Part shown: piece by piece, positions 1-8,780 of the stretch
How positions within the stretch are numbered: the first letter of the stretch is position 1
How the letters are laid out: every line of letters starts with the position of its first letter
Made by a program: the position numbers and the translations under genes
The notes under the pieces: model-generated
Told to the model about the DNA's origin: nothing
Seen by the model: the letters and a program-made list of their open reading frames with translations, nothing else
Databases searched by the model: none
Assembly (NCBI RefSeq): GCF_004345605.1
Contig: NZ_SLVY01000014.1
Location: forward strand, 118,341 to 182,340
Direction of reading: 5' to 3'
Length of the DNA stretch: 64,000 nt
Source of the DNA: Rhodococcus sp. SMB37
Lineage (GTDB): Bacteria > Actinomycetota > Actinomycetes > Mycobacteriales > Mycobacteriaceae

Positions 1-90
1 CCGGCGGCAAGGCTGATTCGATCCGCCGGAGCGGCCCGATGAGTCCGCACCGGCCCCGCCGAGTCGAAGTGCTCCGGCCGAATACCTCGC

Positions 91-115
91 GTTTCCGGTT
101 CGTTCTTGCGGGTAT
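91..115 (+). promoter_or_regulatory. SigF/SigB-like stress promoter
   Basis: The sequence shows GTTT at 91-94, a 15-base spacer, and GGGTAT at 110-115, about 30 bases before the ATG at 145. This matches the GTTT-N15-17-GGGTA pattern known for the mycobacterial general stress sigma factor SigF and related SigB-type factors. The small membrane protein that follows would then be a stress-induced gene. The match is by eye only and the transcription start is unknown. Confidence 0.55.
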
Positions 116-144
116 CCGCTTGGTATTGCCCGAAGGAGGTTGCA

Positions 145-561
145 ATGAGTACCAACGGCTGGATCGGACTGATCATCATCGCACTCGTGGTAGTGCTGTT
201 GCTCATCGGACTGGTGTGGGCACTGAGGCGTCGGGGCGCCGTGAAACGGCAGGAGGAGGCTGCGCACATCCGTGAGCGAGTGACGGAGAAGCAGCCGGTC
301 GTCGAACAACGTGCCGTGGTGGCCGAGCAGACCGAAGCGGAAGCGCGACGGGCAGCAGCCGACGCGGATGCCAAGGCCGCAGAAGCAGAACGTCTGGGCA
401 ACCGTGCGGAGAATCAGCGCGTCGCGGCTGATCGCTCCCGTGCTGAATTGAATGAGGACGTGGCGCGCGCGAACAAGCTCGATCCGTCGGTCCGCGACGG
501 CAACAGCGTCGGCCGGACCGATCCATCCGACCCAGATGCCGGATTGCCGCCTCGGCGCTGA
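145..561 (+). CDS. Small single-pass membrane protein with Ala/Glu-rich coiled-coil tail
   Basis: Protein of 138 residues. Residues 5-27 form one strongly hydrophobic membrane segment, followed by a basic RRRGAVKR stretch and a long charged Ala/Glu/Arg-rich helix (about residues 35-110) that looks like a coiled coil, then a Pro/Asp-rich tail. The start is set by AAGGAGG at 133-139, well spaced from ATG 145; an in-frame ATG/GTG start further upstream has no such site. No enzyme motif is visible. Small proteins of this layout are common in Rhodococcus and relatives and have no established function. The SigF-like promoter just upstream suggests a role under stress (inference). Confidence 0.8.
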   Translation: MSTNGWIGLIIIALVVVLLLIGLVWALRRRGAVKRQEEAAHIRERVTEKQPVVEQRAVVAEQTEAEARRAAADADAKAAEAERLGNRAENQRVAADRSRAELNEDVARANKLDPSVRDGNSVGRTDPSDPDAGLPPRR

Positions 562-641
562 ATGGTTCCGCCTGCGCAGCAGGACACCACGAACGCTCCA
601 GCTAGCGTGAAGGCGGTCACACGCACTCGCCTTCCGGGTCT

Positions 642-860
642 GTGAACTGCCGTTATCCCAGGCTTGTGCGAGCCTGTCGGCGCTCGATACCGACGGCGAC
701 TTTCGAAACCCAGGTCGAGGACACCGACGGCGACGGCCGGATCGATCTGATCGCAACCGACGCGGACGGTGACGGTGAAGTGGATGCGGTCGTCGACCTG
801 CACAGCGGCGCGGTCGACTACGACGGTGATGCGGATCTCGCGCGCTGTCAACCGAGTTGA
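642..860 (+). CDS. Short acidic protein with Asp-rich Ca-binding-like repeats
   Basis: ORF of 72 residues starting with GTG. Its middle carries DTDGDGRIDLI and then DADGDGEVDAVV, two consecutive loops of the D-x-D-G-D-G-x-[IV]-D type seen in calcium-binding EF-hand-like and thrombospondin-type repeats, with a third weaker DYDGDAD near the end. The first 20 residues look unlike a natural N terminus and there is no good ribosome binding site, so this may be the 3' part of a longer gene that has lost its start. It overlaps the last codons of a dehydrogenase relic on the other strand. Function unknown; calcium binding is inference from the repeats. Confidence 0.45.
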   Translation: MNCRYPRLVRACRRSIPTATFETQVEDTDGDGRIDLIATDADGDGEVDAVVDLHSGAVDYDGDADLARCQPS

Positions 861-952
861 GTCGCCGGTCGGAGCAGGATCTCGTTGAGGACCAGATGAC
901 GGGGGCGGCTGAGGGCGAATGAGATGACCTCGGCGACTGCGTCTTCCCGCGC
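848..952 (-). pseudogene. 3' relic of a short-chain dehydrogenase gene
   Basis: The minus strand reads EDAVAEVISFALSRP, then RHLVLNEILLRPATQ and a stop. This is the typical C-terminal end of YdfG-like classical short-chain dehydrogenases, where a D-[IV]-A-E-x-[IV]-x-[FY]-x-[LV]-x-x-P segment precedes NEIL[IL]RPT. Nothing upstream on the same strand encodes the Rossmann fold (TGxxxGIG) or the YxxxK site; the reading frame instead runs into unrelated sequence and then the exporter gene. I read it as a deletion remnant about 35 codons long. Confidence 0.6.
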
Positions 953-1153
953 GCATCCCTGCTTCGCGCATCGGCGGCGGTCGTTGCCGGAGACTGGCCG
1001 GCGCGCGGGAAGGAGTGTGGGGCCAGGTCGACTCTCCTTGTCGGCATGGGAGACGCGCAACAGTTCGGATCGAGTGGCAGAGGCATTACCTCCGGAGGCG
1101 AGCAGGCCGAGTCGCTGGCAGTATCACTGTTGCTCGGGCTGCTTGCCGTGAAA

Positions 1154-2398
1154 TCACCTCCCTTGTATGGCTTCCAACTTGTGATCGACCTGACCGGTCT
1201 CCGGTTCGTTTGTCGTGCCACGTGTGAGAGTCACCAAGCTGAGGAGGGCTATCGCGCCGGCAACGACCATCACTATCGCCATCGGTATGGCGCTACCTTC
1301 GCCGGCGAGCCCCACCAACGGTGAAGCGAGGGCGGCCAAGGTGAACTGAAGTGCGCCCAGGATCGCGGACCCTGTTCCGGCGTACTTCTTGGCCTGCTCT
1401 GTGGCCAATGCCGCGGCATTGCCGAAGACGAAGCCCAGCGGCGAGATGGCCAGGAAGAGCAGGACGAGTGTGGGCACAAGTGATGTATCGGCGAGCGACA
1501 CGACCGCCAGCAGAGCGGCACTGGACACCAGAAGTCCGGAGACCCCGACGTACGTCATCCGCAGCGGCCCCACGGAACCCGCCAACCGCACCGCGACGAT
1601 GCTGGTGATGGTCAGGCCCAGGGCGTTGAGGGCAAAGATCAGTGAGTAGGCGGTAGTGCCGAGTCCGAGGATGTTCTGGATCACGAATGGCGAGGCAGCG
1701 ATGTAGCCGAACATGGCGGCCATCGAGAACGCGAAGGCGGAGGTAAATCCGAGGTATCGCTTGTTGCGGAGAACGCGCCCGGCGTTGGAGAAGAGTTCGC
1801 TGACGCCTCCCTTGCTGCGAAGTTCCTGTGGCAAGCACTCTTTCAGGATGAAGAACGAACCGATCAACATGATCAGGTTCAAAACTGCCAACACCCAGAA
1901 CACTCCGCGCCAACCGGCGAAAGCGATGACTCCGCCGCCTGCCAGCGGCGCGAGAACCGGTGCGATGCCACTCACCGCCATCATGATGGAGAACAGCTTC
2001 GCGGCCTGCGCTCCGTGAGCCGTATCGGAGATCACGGCGCGTGCCAGTACGACACCGGCAGCACCTGCGAAACCTTGCACGAATCGCATGCCGATGAGGA
2101 ATTCGACATTGGGTGCGACGGCGCAGAGCGCGCTGGCGATCGTGCAGGCGAAGACGCCGATCAGTAGCGGCTTACGTCGGCCGAACTGATCCGACAGCGG
2201 CCCGATGACGAGATGGCCCACGGCCATGCCGAGCATGAACGCGGTGAGCGTCAGCTGAACAGTGGCGGCGCCGGTGTCGAGGTCCACCATCATCTGGGGA
2301 AAAGCCGGCAAGTACATGTCGATGGCAAAGGGGCCCTGGGCGCTCAGAAGCGCCAACATGGCTATCAGGGAAGCGGTGGTCGTCGAAGACTTGTTCAC
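1154..2398 (-). CDS. Bcr/CflA-type MFS multidrug exporter
   Basis: Protein of 414 residues, the usual length for 12-helix major facilitator transporters. The N terminus has the family mark of Bcr/CflA drug:H+ antiporters: a first helix ending in DMYLPAFP, the motif A loop GPLSDQFGRRKPLL between helices 2 and 3, and RFVQGFAGAAG in helix 4. It should export small toxic compounds across the cytoplasmic membrane using the proton gradient. The start is GTG at 2398. It is divergent from a MarR regulator with about 75 bases between the genes, the normal arrangement for a drug-responsive repressor and its target pump. Substrate unknown. Confidence 0.88.
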   Translation of the reverse strand: MNKSSTTTASLIAMLALLSAQGPFAIDMYLPAFPQMMVDLDTGAATVQLTLTAFMLGMAVGHLVIGPLSDQFGRRKPLLIGVFACTIASALCAVAPNVEFLIGMRFVQGFAGAAGVVLARAVISDTAHGAQAAKLFSIMMAVSGIAPVLAPLAGGGVIAFAGWRGVFWVLAVLNLIMLIGSFFILKECLPQELRSKGGVSELFSNAGRVLRNKRYLGFTSAFAFSMAAMFGYIAASPFVIQNILGLGTTAYSLIFALNALGLTITSIVAVRLAGSVGPLRMTYVGVSGLLVSSAALLAVVSLADTSLVPTLVLLFLAISPLGFVFGNAAALATEQAKKYAGTGSAILGALQFTLAALASPLVGLAGEGSAIPMAIVMVVAGAIALLSLVTLTRGTTNEPETGQVDHKLEAIQGR

Positions 2399-2474
2399 GG
2401 CGAGAAGAGACTCTCTTTCGAATCGATAGGTTTGTTATGTTCACATATGTATGTCTCCATGTCAAAATGGTGGG

Positions 2475-2912
2475 ATGGACAAGGCGTATGAGACGGCGAA
2501 GACCCTTATGGAATTGGCCTGGTGGGTTCAGCGGAAGGGGCCCATCCGGTCGGGGCTCGAGCCACTACCGGCTGCTGAGCGCGCAGTGCTTCGATATCTG
2601 GAGCACCACGATGGAGCCGGCGTCACCGAAGTAGGGTCGGCGTTGAATATGAAGACGTCCAATGTTTCGGCCGTGGTCCGTGCCCTGAGCGAGCGTGGGC
2701 TGGTCGAGAAGTCCTCGGACCCTCGAGACAAGCGGAAGTCGTTGCTTCATCGTACGGATCTCGCCCGAGCGAACAAGGGGCGGATCGACGCGGCGGTAAC
2801 CGGCGCGCTGGAAGAGGTGCTGGGAGAACTTTCTCCTGAGCATCGAGAATCCCTGTTCGACTCCCTCGAAGCTCTGAGTGAGGTTGCTTCACGACTTCGG
2901 CCCTACGGGTAG
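2475..2912 (+). CDS. MarR family transcriptional regulator
   Basis: Protein of about 145 residues with a MarR-type winged helix. VGSALNMKTSNVSAVVRALSERGLVEK is cut here into its parts: the recognition helix TSNVSAVVRAL and the wing SSDPRDKRKSLLH, which has the DxRxxR-like pattern of the family. The start at ATG 2475 gives a normal MarR N terminus; an ATG at 2451 is possible. It lies divergent to the Bcr/CflA exporter and is likely its repressor. The AT-rich gap contains the 8-base palindrome ACATATGT at 2443-2450, a possible part of the operator. Ligand unknown. Confidence 0.85.
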   Translation: MDKAYETAKTLMELAWWVQRKGPIRSGLEPLPAAERAVLRYLEHHDGAGVTEVGSALNMKTSNVSAVVRALSERGLVEKSSDPRDKRKSLLHRTDLARANKGRIDAAVTGALEEVLGELSPEHRESLFDSLEALSEVASRLRPYG

Positions 2913-2968
2913 GGCGCACGAGATACCGCCGCAGACGTGTTCGTGTCAGCTACCGCGCCGCCCTGAGG

Positions 2969-4717
2969 TCATGGACGGGGCCCCGACGTCTCGAGTTGCC
3001 AACCCGACGCCTCGTCACGCTGACGCCAGAACTCTGCGAACCGGCCTCCGGCGGCAAGTAGATCGTCGACGGTGCCCTCCTCGACAACTCGGCCCTGCTC
3101 GAGGAACACGACGCGGTCGGCGGTGCGAATACTCGCCAGACGATGCGCGACGATCACGCGGGTGCGCGGGGTGGGGTCGTCCGTGAGGGCCTGCACGATC
3201 GCGGTTTCGTTTTCGGTGTCCAGTGCGCTGGTCGCTTCGTCGATGAGCAGGAGCGGTGCGGGTTTGAGGAGGGCGCGCGCGATGGACACGCGTTGCTTCT
3301 CACCGCCCGACAGTGCGGCGCCGCCCTCGCCGACGCGAGTATTCCACCCGTCGGGGGAACGTGCGATCACTTCGTCGACCCGCGCGAGTGTGGCAGCGGC
3401 GGTGAGCGCGGCGTCGTCGGAATTCGGATCGCCGACACGGATGTTCTCGCGGATCGTTCCGTCGAACAGATAGGGGTGTTGGAAAACCATCCCGGCCAGC
3501 GCGCGTCGCGAGATCGGATCCAGGGTCTCGGCGTCGACACCGTCGACGAGTATCCGTCCGGTGCGCGGTTCGTGTAGACCGGCGAGAAGCGTGAGAATAG
3601 TGCTCTTGCCGGAGCCGGACGGGCCGACGATCGCGGTGGTGGTGCCGGCCTCGAAGGTGAGGTCGACACCGTCGAGCACGGGCGGCTCCCCGACGTTGTA
3701 CCAGAACCGTATGTCCTGCAGCACGATTCGGGGCGTCCTGCCGGTGAGGGCGCAGGTGCCGTCGTTGTTCGTGACGGGGGCGTCGAGGACGGCACGGATG
3801 CGGCGCAGAGTGGTCAAAGACGATTCGACACCACCGGCGATATCGCTCAGTGTGGTGAACGGGTCGAGGTAGCGGACGATGACGACGATGAAGGCGACCG
3901 CCTCGGTCACGTCGAGGTCTCCGCGCACTGTCAGCACCGCGACCGCACCGGCCAGGATCGCGAGCGCGAGTTGAGTTGCGAGGCTGAAGATGAGCTGTCC
4001 CGGAACCTGCATGAGCAACAGTCGCACCGTGGCCGAATGCTGACGGTCCAGCGCCTCGCCTACGTGACTGCGGCTGGGCTCGGTGCGTCGAGCAGCGCGC
4101 AGTGCAGGCTGGGTACGCGCGAATTCGACGATCCGTTCGGTGAGTGCAGCATTGGCATCAGAAGCGACGCGGTCGGCGCCGCGGCCGAGCCGGGCCGAGA
4201 GCAGGAAGGCGCCCAGCAAGATAGGCACACCGGCGAGCGCAGCAACACCGAGAACCCAGCTGATCGGCAGCAACGCAATCGCGATCGCAAGTGGCAGCAG
4301 AATGGCGCTGAGGATCGGAGTCACCAGATACACGATGAGGCCGACGAGGTCCGGCCCGGTGGCCGCGATGGCCTGCCGGTTGGTTGCGGTGTTCTCACCG
4401 GTGAACCACGTCAGCCGGATTCGTGCGGTGCGCTCGGCTATTTCGTTCTGGGCGTGGTTGAGCAGCCCGAAGCCGAGGTTGAATCCGAGCAGGGACACGA
4501 ACATATCGACGATCCAGCCCGCGATCGTGACACCGGTGAGCGCGCCCAGCCACGGCCACGCATCGGACGGCGTGGTACCGAACAGAGCGCCGACGAGCGG
4601 CACCATCAGCACCACACCGGCAGCGCGAAGCGCGACGCTGACGACGGTGAGAAACACATGGGAGGCGACAGTGCGGCGGCTGCCGGGCGGCAGCAGTACG
4701 AGCAGTGTGCGGATCAT
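2969..4717 (-). CDS. irtB: Siderophore ABC importer half-transporter IrtB
   Basis: Protein of 582 residues, close to the 579 residues known for mycobacterial IrtB. Residues about 15-310 form a six-helix exporter-type membrane domain. The C-terminal ATPase has the Walker [10 protein letters not shown] near residue 362, the signature LSGGEKQR near 468, the Walker [13 protein letters not shown] near 487 and the H-loop VIVAHRL. IrtB pairs with IrtA to import iron-loaded carboxymycobactin, despite the exporter fold. The start ATG at 4717 overlaps the irtA stop by four bases (ATGA), so translation is coupled. A longer upstream reading frame inside irtA is a shadow. Confidence 0.9.
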   Translation of the reverse strand: MIRTLLVLLPPGSRRTVASHVFLTVVSVALRAAGVVLMVPLVGALFGTTPSDAWPWLGALTGVTIAGWIVDMFVSLLGFNLGFGLLNHAQNEIAERTARIRLTWFTGENTATNRQAIAATGPDLVGLIVYLVTPILSAILLPLAIAIALLPISWVLGVAALAGVPILLGAFLLSARLGRGADRVASDANAALTERIVEFARTQPALRAARRTEPSRSHVGEALDRQHSATVRLLLMQVPGQLIFSLATQLALAILAGAVAVLTVRGDLDVTEAVAFIVVIVRYLDPFTTLSDIAGGVESSLTTLRRIRAVLDAPVTNNDGTCALTGRTPRIVLQDIRFWYNVGEPPVLDGVDLTFEAGTTTAIVGPSGSGKSTILTLLAGLHEPRTGRILVDGVDAETLDPISRRALAGMVFQHPYLFDGTIRENIRVGDPNSDDAALTAAATLARVDEVIARSPDGWNTRVGEGGAALSGGEKQRVSIARALLKPAPLLLIDEATSALDTENETAIVQALTDDPTPRTRVIVAHRLASIRTADRVVFLEQGRVVEEGTVDDLLAAGGRFAEFWRQRDEASGWQLETSGPRP

Positions 4718-7299
4718 CGGCTCGGCTCCTGGTCTGCGTCGGCGTGGACAAGTTCGTTCGACGTGAAGGATCCTGCATCCCACATCTTCTTGTAGCGGCC
4801 ATCGGTGGCGAGTAGCTCGCTGTGGGTGCCGGATTCGGCGATATGGCCGTGGTCGAGCACCACGATCCGGTCGACGTCGACGATGGTGTGCAACCGGTGT
4901 GCGATCACCAGCACGGTGCGGCCGGCGGTGAGCCGGCTCAAGGCCTGCTGGACGAAGTACTCCGATTCGGGATCGGCGAAGGCCGTCGCTTCGTCGAGGA
5001 CGAGGATCGGGGTGTCGGCCAAGATGGCGCGCGCGATCGTGATGCGTTGCCGTTCACCTCCGGACAACTGTGGATTCGTGTCGAGCACGGTGTTGTACCC
5101 GTCGGGTAGCTGCAGGATCCGGTCGTGGATGTATGCGGCGCGTGCGGCAGCTTCCACCTGGTCGTCGGTAGCGTCCGGTACGGCGAGCGCAATGTTCTCG
5201 CGCACGGTGCCCTGCACGAGTTGAGTGTCCTGGAAGACGAATCCGACCTGCCGATAGAGCGCATCGGCGTCGAGTTCGCGGATGTCGCGGCCGAAGACGC
5301 GGATAGTGCCCTCGTCGACGTCGTGGAATCGAGCCAGCAGAGACGCCAGCGTGGACTTGCCGGAACCGGAGTGACCGACGAGCGCGGTGATCGTCCCGGT
5401 ATCTGCGGTGAGAGAGATGTCGTCGATCACGGGTGCGCCGAGCCGGTACGAGAACCGGACACGGTCGAAATCGACGGCAGCGGTGGAAGGCCGCGACGTT
5501 GCGGGGCTCTTCTCCTGGGGGCCGAGTTCGGGTTCGTCGAGGACGACGCCGATCCTGCGCGCCGCGAGCATCCCGTCACGCAGGCCGCCGACACCGTATC
5601 CGAGTCCGAGTAGCCGGGCACCGAACGTGGTGCCCAGGAACAGGAACGGAAGCAGCGTGGTGGGCTCCATACTGCCCGAGGTGATGAGCGCGGTACCGGC
5701 TGCCGTGATGAGCAGCAGGAAGGTGGCGGGCCTCGTCGCCAGGTCCATGAGTGACTTCTTGCCACTGAACGGGCGTTGCCAGCCGTCGAGGAACTCGATG
5801 TACTCCCACAGTCTCGCACGGAACGTGGATGCGGCTGCTCCGCCGAACACGCGAATCACCGGTTGTCCCTCGAGGTAGGCGCCTGCTTCGGAACCCATAC
5901 GGTCGGCCCAGCGCATCGCCTGCGCAGTCTTGTTTCCGGACTGAACGAGCATCACCGTCATCGTCACGATGTAGACGAGGATCGGCACGAACATCAGAAG
6001 TGCCAGACGCCAATCCACTGCGAAAAGATAGATCAGCACCGCAACAGGGGCGATCACCGCGGCGACCGCATCGGTCACTGCGTGGGTCACGAGATAGTGC
6101 AGCGACAGCGTATCGTCCTGCACGAGCCGTTTCACCTGCCCCGAGTCGCGGGCCGTGAACCAGCCGAGCGGCAGTTTGGCGAGTTTACCCAGAAGTTGTT
6201 GACGCAAATCGCGTTCGAATCGAGCATCGACACTGTGCAGCCACAAGGTGAGGGCGGCCGCGAGCACTGTGCCGATGCCCATCAACCAGACCGCCCAGAG
6301 CCCGATGGTCCACAGTTCGGATTCGGTTGCGCCGTCCAGCATTCGTCGTGCCAGCTCGGTCAGTAGGACGAACGGTGCGAGCTGGATCAAGGTGATGAGC
6401 GCCTGCAGGATTCCGGCGACGATGAGAGTGCCCCGCAGCGGAGCGATCAATTTTCCTGCCGCATCCGCGTTCCACGAGCCTCGATTGCTTCGAACCGGCT
6501 CGGGTGTCGGTGTCTCGTCGAGCTGCGTGGGTTCGGGTTCGGCCGGCTCGGTGGAGCGGTAAGTGCCCATGGCTCGACCGTGGAACCAGTATGCCTGGGC
6601 GTGTATCTCGGACTTCGGAAATCCGAAATCGTCACGTAGCCGTGCCCGGACATGTTTGAGCGCCTTCGATTCAGGACCCGCCCACACCGTCCAATTCGAC
6701 CAGTCGCGGTCTTCGATGGCCGCAGCCAGCGAAGTGGGTCCCTGCCGGGGAATCCAATGCTTGTGCATCAGACGATGATCGGGCATCGGAATGCGCAGAT
6801 CGTCTTCGTCATGCTGTTCGAGGTACAACTCGATCGCGACGTCGTCGGGTAGGGCGCGGATGATGCTGCTGATCGCGGGAATCGACGCGGAGTCGCCGAT
6901 CAGCAGATAGCCGGCGGGAAGCTCGTCGGGGACGTCGAAAGGTTTCGACCCGAACGACGTGATGCTGACGGCGTCGCCAGGTACCGCACGTTTCGCCCAC
7001 GCAGATGCCGGCCCGGCCGGCTCGTGCAGGACGAAGTCCACGGCGAAGTGTCCGGTATCGGGATCGGACTCGGTGAACGTGTATGCGCGCTGGTGTTCTG
7101 TATCGGGATCGTCGGGATCGGGCACCCAGAACCGAAGCCATGCCGTCGGTGCTGGATCGACCTCATCGAACAACGTCTCGGATGTCATCCGTACGCGCAC
7201 GAAATGCGGAGCGAGTTGTTCGGTACCTGTGACGACGGCGCTGTGGTCGCGGGCTCCGAACCCGCGCATCACCGCCCCCTGGAATCCCCGTTTGGCCAT
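4714..7299 (-). CDS. irtA: Siderophore ABC importer IrtA with N-terminal siderophore-reductase domain
   Basis: Protein of 861 residues, matching the about 860 residues of mycobacterial IrtA. Residues about 10-245 are a siderophore-interacting (SIP) FAD/NAD-binding reductase domain: RAYTFTES is the flavin-binding strand and [15 protein letters not shown] the pyridine-nucleotide-side motif. Residues about 285-590 are the membrane domain and about 610-861 the ATPase, with GHSGSGKST near 640, LSGGERQR near 739 and [11 protein letters not shown] near 765. It forms a heterodimer with IrtB; the SIP domain reduces Fe3+ in the imported siderophore on the cytoplasmic face. The start overlaps the stop of the upstream TetR gene (TGATG). 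Confidence 0.92.
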   Translation of the reverse strand: MAKRGFQGAVMRGFGARDHSAVVTGTEQLAPHFVRVRMTSETLFDEVDPAPTAWLRFWVPDPDDPDTEHQRAYTFTESDPDTGHFAVDFVLHEPAGPASAWAKRAVPGDAVSITSFGSKPFDVPDELPAGYLLIGDSASIPAISSIIRALPDDVAIELYLEQHDEDDLRIPMPDHRLMHKHWIPRQGPTSLAAAIEDRDWSNWTVWAGPESKALKHVRARLRDDFGFPKSEIHAQAYWFHGRAMGTYRSTEPAEPEPTQLDETPTPEPVRSNRGSWNADAAGKLIAPLRGTLIVAGILQALITLIQLAPFVLLTELARRMLDGATESELWTIGLWAVWLMGIGTVLAAALTLWLHSVDARFERDLRQQLLGKLAKLPLGWFTARDSGQVKRLVQDDTLSLHYLVTHAVTDAVAAVIAPVAVLIYLFAVDWRLALLMFVPILVYIVTMTVMLVQSGNKTAQAMRWADRMGSEAGAYLEGQPVIRVFGGAAASTFRARLWEYIEFLDGWQRPFSGKKSLMDLATRPATFLLLITAAGTALITSGSMEPTTLLPFLFLGTTFGARLLGLGYGVGGLRDGMLAARRIGVVLDEPELGPQEKSPATSRPSTAAVDFDRVRFSYRLGAPVIDDISLTADTGTITALVGHSGSGKSTLASLLARFHDVDEGTIRVFGRDIRELDADALYRQVGFVFQDTQLVQGTVRENIALAVPDATDDQVEAAARAAYIHDRILQLPDGYNTVLDTNPQLSGGERQRITIARAILADTPILVLDEATAFADPESEYFVQQALSRLTAGRTVLVIAHRLHTIVDVDRIVVLDHGHIAESGTHSELLATDGRYKKMWDAGSFTSNELVHADADQEPSR

Positions 7300-8021
7300 C
7301 AGATCCCCATTCCGGTGGTCGCCAGATCGGCGATCACCTGCTCCAGCGGTCGACCCGGTGGGGCGACCGACACGAGACCTCGGATTGTTGCTGTAAGAAC
7401 GAGTTTCACGTATTCCCCGTGTTCGAAATTGGGTAGCTCGCGGTGGGTCTCGCCCAAGTCGGCGTCAACGGCCAGTTGGTTCGTGACGTCGCGTCGTTGA
7501 TCCTCGAGACCGTCCGACCTGGCGTTCTGGTTGTCCTCGGCCACCGAGTAGTTGATGGAGTTTCCCGCGACTGCGCTGGACAGGGCGATGGCCACATCGG
7601 GTGCGTACCCACGCCGTCCCAACGCGACGACCTCATGGGTCATCAGCCGGCGACCCGCTTCTCCGCGTGGGAAGAGGGTCTGCATGTAGGTGCCGAGCCC
7701 GGGGTGGGCGAGGACGAACGCCCTGAGCTGCATCCCGAACGACAGCAGATGTCGGGTCGGGTCGTGTTCGGGATTGTCGTGCAGGACGAGGTCGTCCAAC
7801 AAGCTCTCTCCGACGACCCGTTCGAGCCCCCAGCGGCCGTCGACGTGCCGGTACAGGGCGGTGGTGGATACTCCGAGTTCCGCTGCGACCGCGCTCAGGC
7901 TCAGGTGGCGCATGCCGAGTTCACGACCGACGCGGACGATGTCGTCGACGTCGATCCTGCGCATACGTTTAACCGGCTGAGCCACTCGCTCATCGCCCCG
8001 ATCCCTTAAGTTGAACCCCAT
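7299..8021 (-). CDS. TetR family regulator, first gene of the irtAB operon
   Basis: Protein of 240 residues (from ATG 8021). The N-terminal helix-turn-helix is [21 protein letters not shown], a clear TetR type, followed by a helical ligand domain. GTG at 7985 is an alternative start that would place the operator-like repeats in the leader. The stop overlaps the irtA start by one base, so the regulator is co-transcribed with irtAB, and it probably controls the operon through the inverted repeats at 8004-8041. Mycobacterial irtAB are usually described as IdeR-controlled, so a built-in TetR regulator is a point of interest. Ligand unknown. Confidence 0.85.
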   Translation of the reverse strand: MGFNLRDRGDERVAQPVKRMRRIDVDDIVRVGRELGMRHLSLSAVAAELGVSTTALYRHVDGRWGLERVVGESLLDDLVLHDNPEHDPTRHLLSFGMQLRAFVLAHPGLGTYMQTLFPRGEAGRRLMTHEVVALGRRGYAPDVAIALSSAVAGNSINYSVAEDNQNARSDGLEDQRRDVTNQLAVDADLGETHRELPNFEHGEYVKLVLTATIRGLVSVAPPGRPLEQVIADLATTGMGI

Positions 8022-8043
8022 AACTTAGGGCAGTCTAAGTTCC
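8004..8043 (-). promoter_or_regulatory. Operator region of the TetR-irtA-irtB operon, with iron-box-like match
   Basis: A perfect inverted repeat AACTTAG/CTAAGTT with a six-base spacer lies at 8022-8041, directly before the first possible start codon, and a third half-site (TTAAGTT) lies at 8006-8012. Reading from 8025, 12 of 19 bases agree with the DtxR/IdeR iron-box consensus TTAGGTTAGSCTAACCTWA. Either the TetR protein, IdeR, or both may bind here. The match to the iron box is moderate, so this is a candidate only. Confidence 0.5.
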
Positions 8044-8097
8044 TCTCCGGTTCGTGACAAGAGCTTGGAACGGACGCGGTACACGTCGGCATCTGGT

Positions 8098-8724
8098 TCA
8101 GTCGATTGCGGCCAGGCGCTGGACGGACAGGGGGAGCGGGGCATCGTCGGATATCCACGGCGCCGGAACGGGTGTCTCGGCGACGGTGCGTAGCGGTACC
8201 ACTCCGGACCACGGGCCGGGGGTGTCCGTTCTCGTAGGTGGTGCATCCCGCACCTTCGCCGTCCACTGCCCGGGCAGGATGGGCAGAGCCAGTGCCGCAG
8301 TCGCCGCGAGTTGCTTGGACGTCGGGGCAGGCACTTCGCTGCTCCGTCCAGGAATCAGCCTGTCGGACAGTATGTTCAGGGCCTCGAGTGCCTCTGCGGC
8401 GCCGAGTCGTCCGACGGTACCGCGGACCACGGCCGACCGGTAGTTGGCCGACGAGTGATACAGATCTTCGGCGACGACGATTCCGTCGAGCAGCATCACG
8501 CTCACCGCGACGGGTGCCCCGGCCATGACGTGACGCAGTGCGCCGGCCCCCGTGGAACCGTGCAGGAGGATTCGATCCCCGTCACGGGCGTAGAGCATCG
8601 GCACCAGCCATGGTCGCCCGTCGAGCACAGTGGCGAATGTGCAGGTCGAGGCGGAATCGAGGACGCGGTCGAGATCCTCCCGATCGGTGCGGGCGCGTTC
8701 GGGGTAGCGAGTGACTGTATCCAT
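8098..8724 (-). CDS. Pyridoxamine 5'-phosphate oxidase-fold flavoprotein
   Basis: Protein of 208 residues of the PNPOx-like split-barrel family. The N-terminal half shows the flavin-barrel pattern with CTFATVLDGRPWLVPMLYARDGDRILLHGS and then YRSAVVRGTVGRL, which is the typical two-strand and FMN-contact layout. Members bind FMN or F420 and act as small-molecule reductases or detoxifying proteins; the true substrate cannot be read off. It is divergent from a MocR/PdxR-type regulator with 56 bases between them, so it is the probable target gene, which hints at vitamin B6 or nitro/flavin chemistry (inference). Confidence 0.78.
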   Translation of the reverse strand: MDTVTRYPERARTDREDLDRVLDSASTCTFATVLDGRPWLVPMLYARDGDRILLHGSTGAGALRHVMAGAPVAVSVMLLDGIVVAEDLYHSSANYRSAVVRGTVGRLGAAEALEALNILSDRLIPGRSSEVPAPTSKQLAATAALALPILPGQWTAKVRDAPPTRTDTPGPWSGVVPLRTVAETPVPAPWISDDAPLPLSVQRLAAID

Positions 8725-8780
8725 GATGGCAACCCTGCCGGTTATCCGGACCGGAGAACAGATCCAGAATCGGGTCGGCT

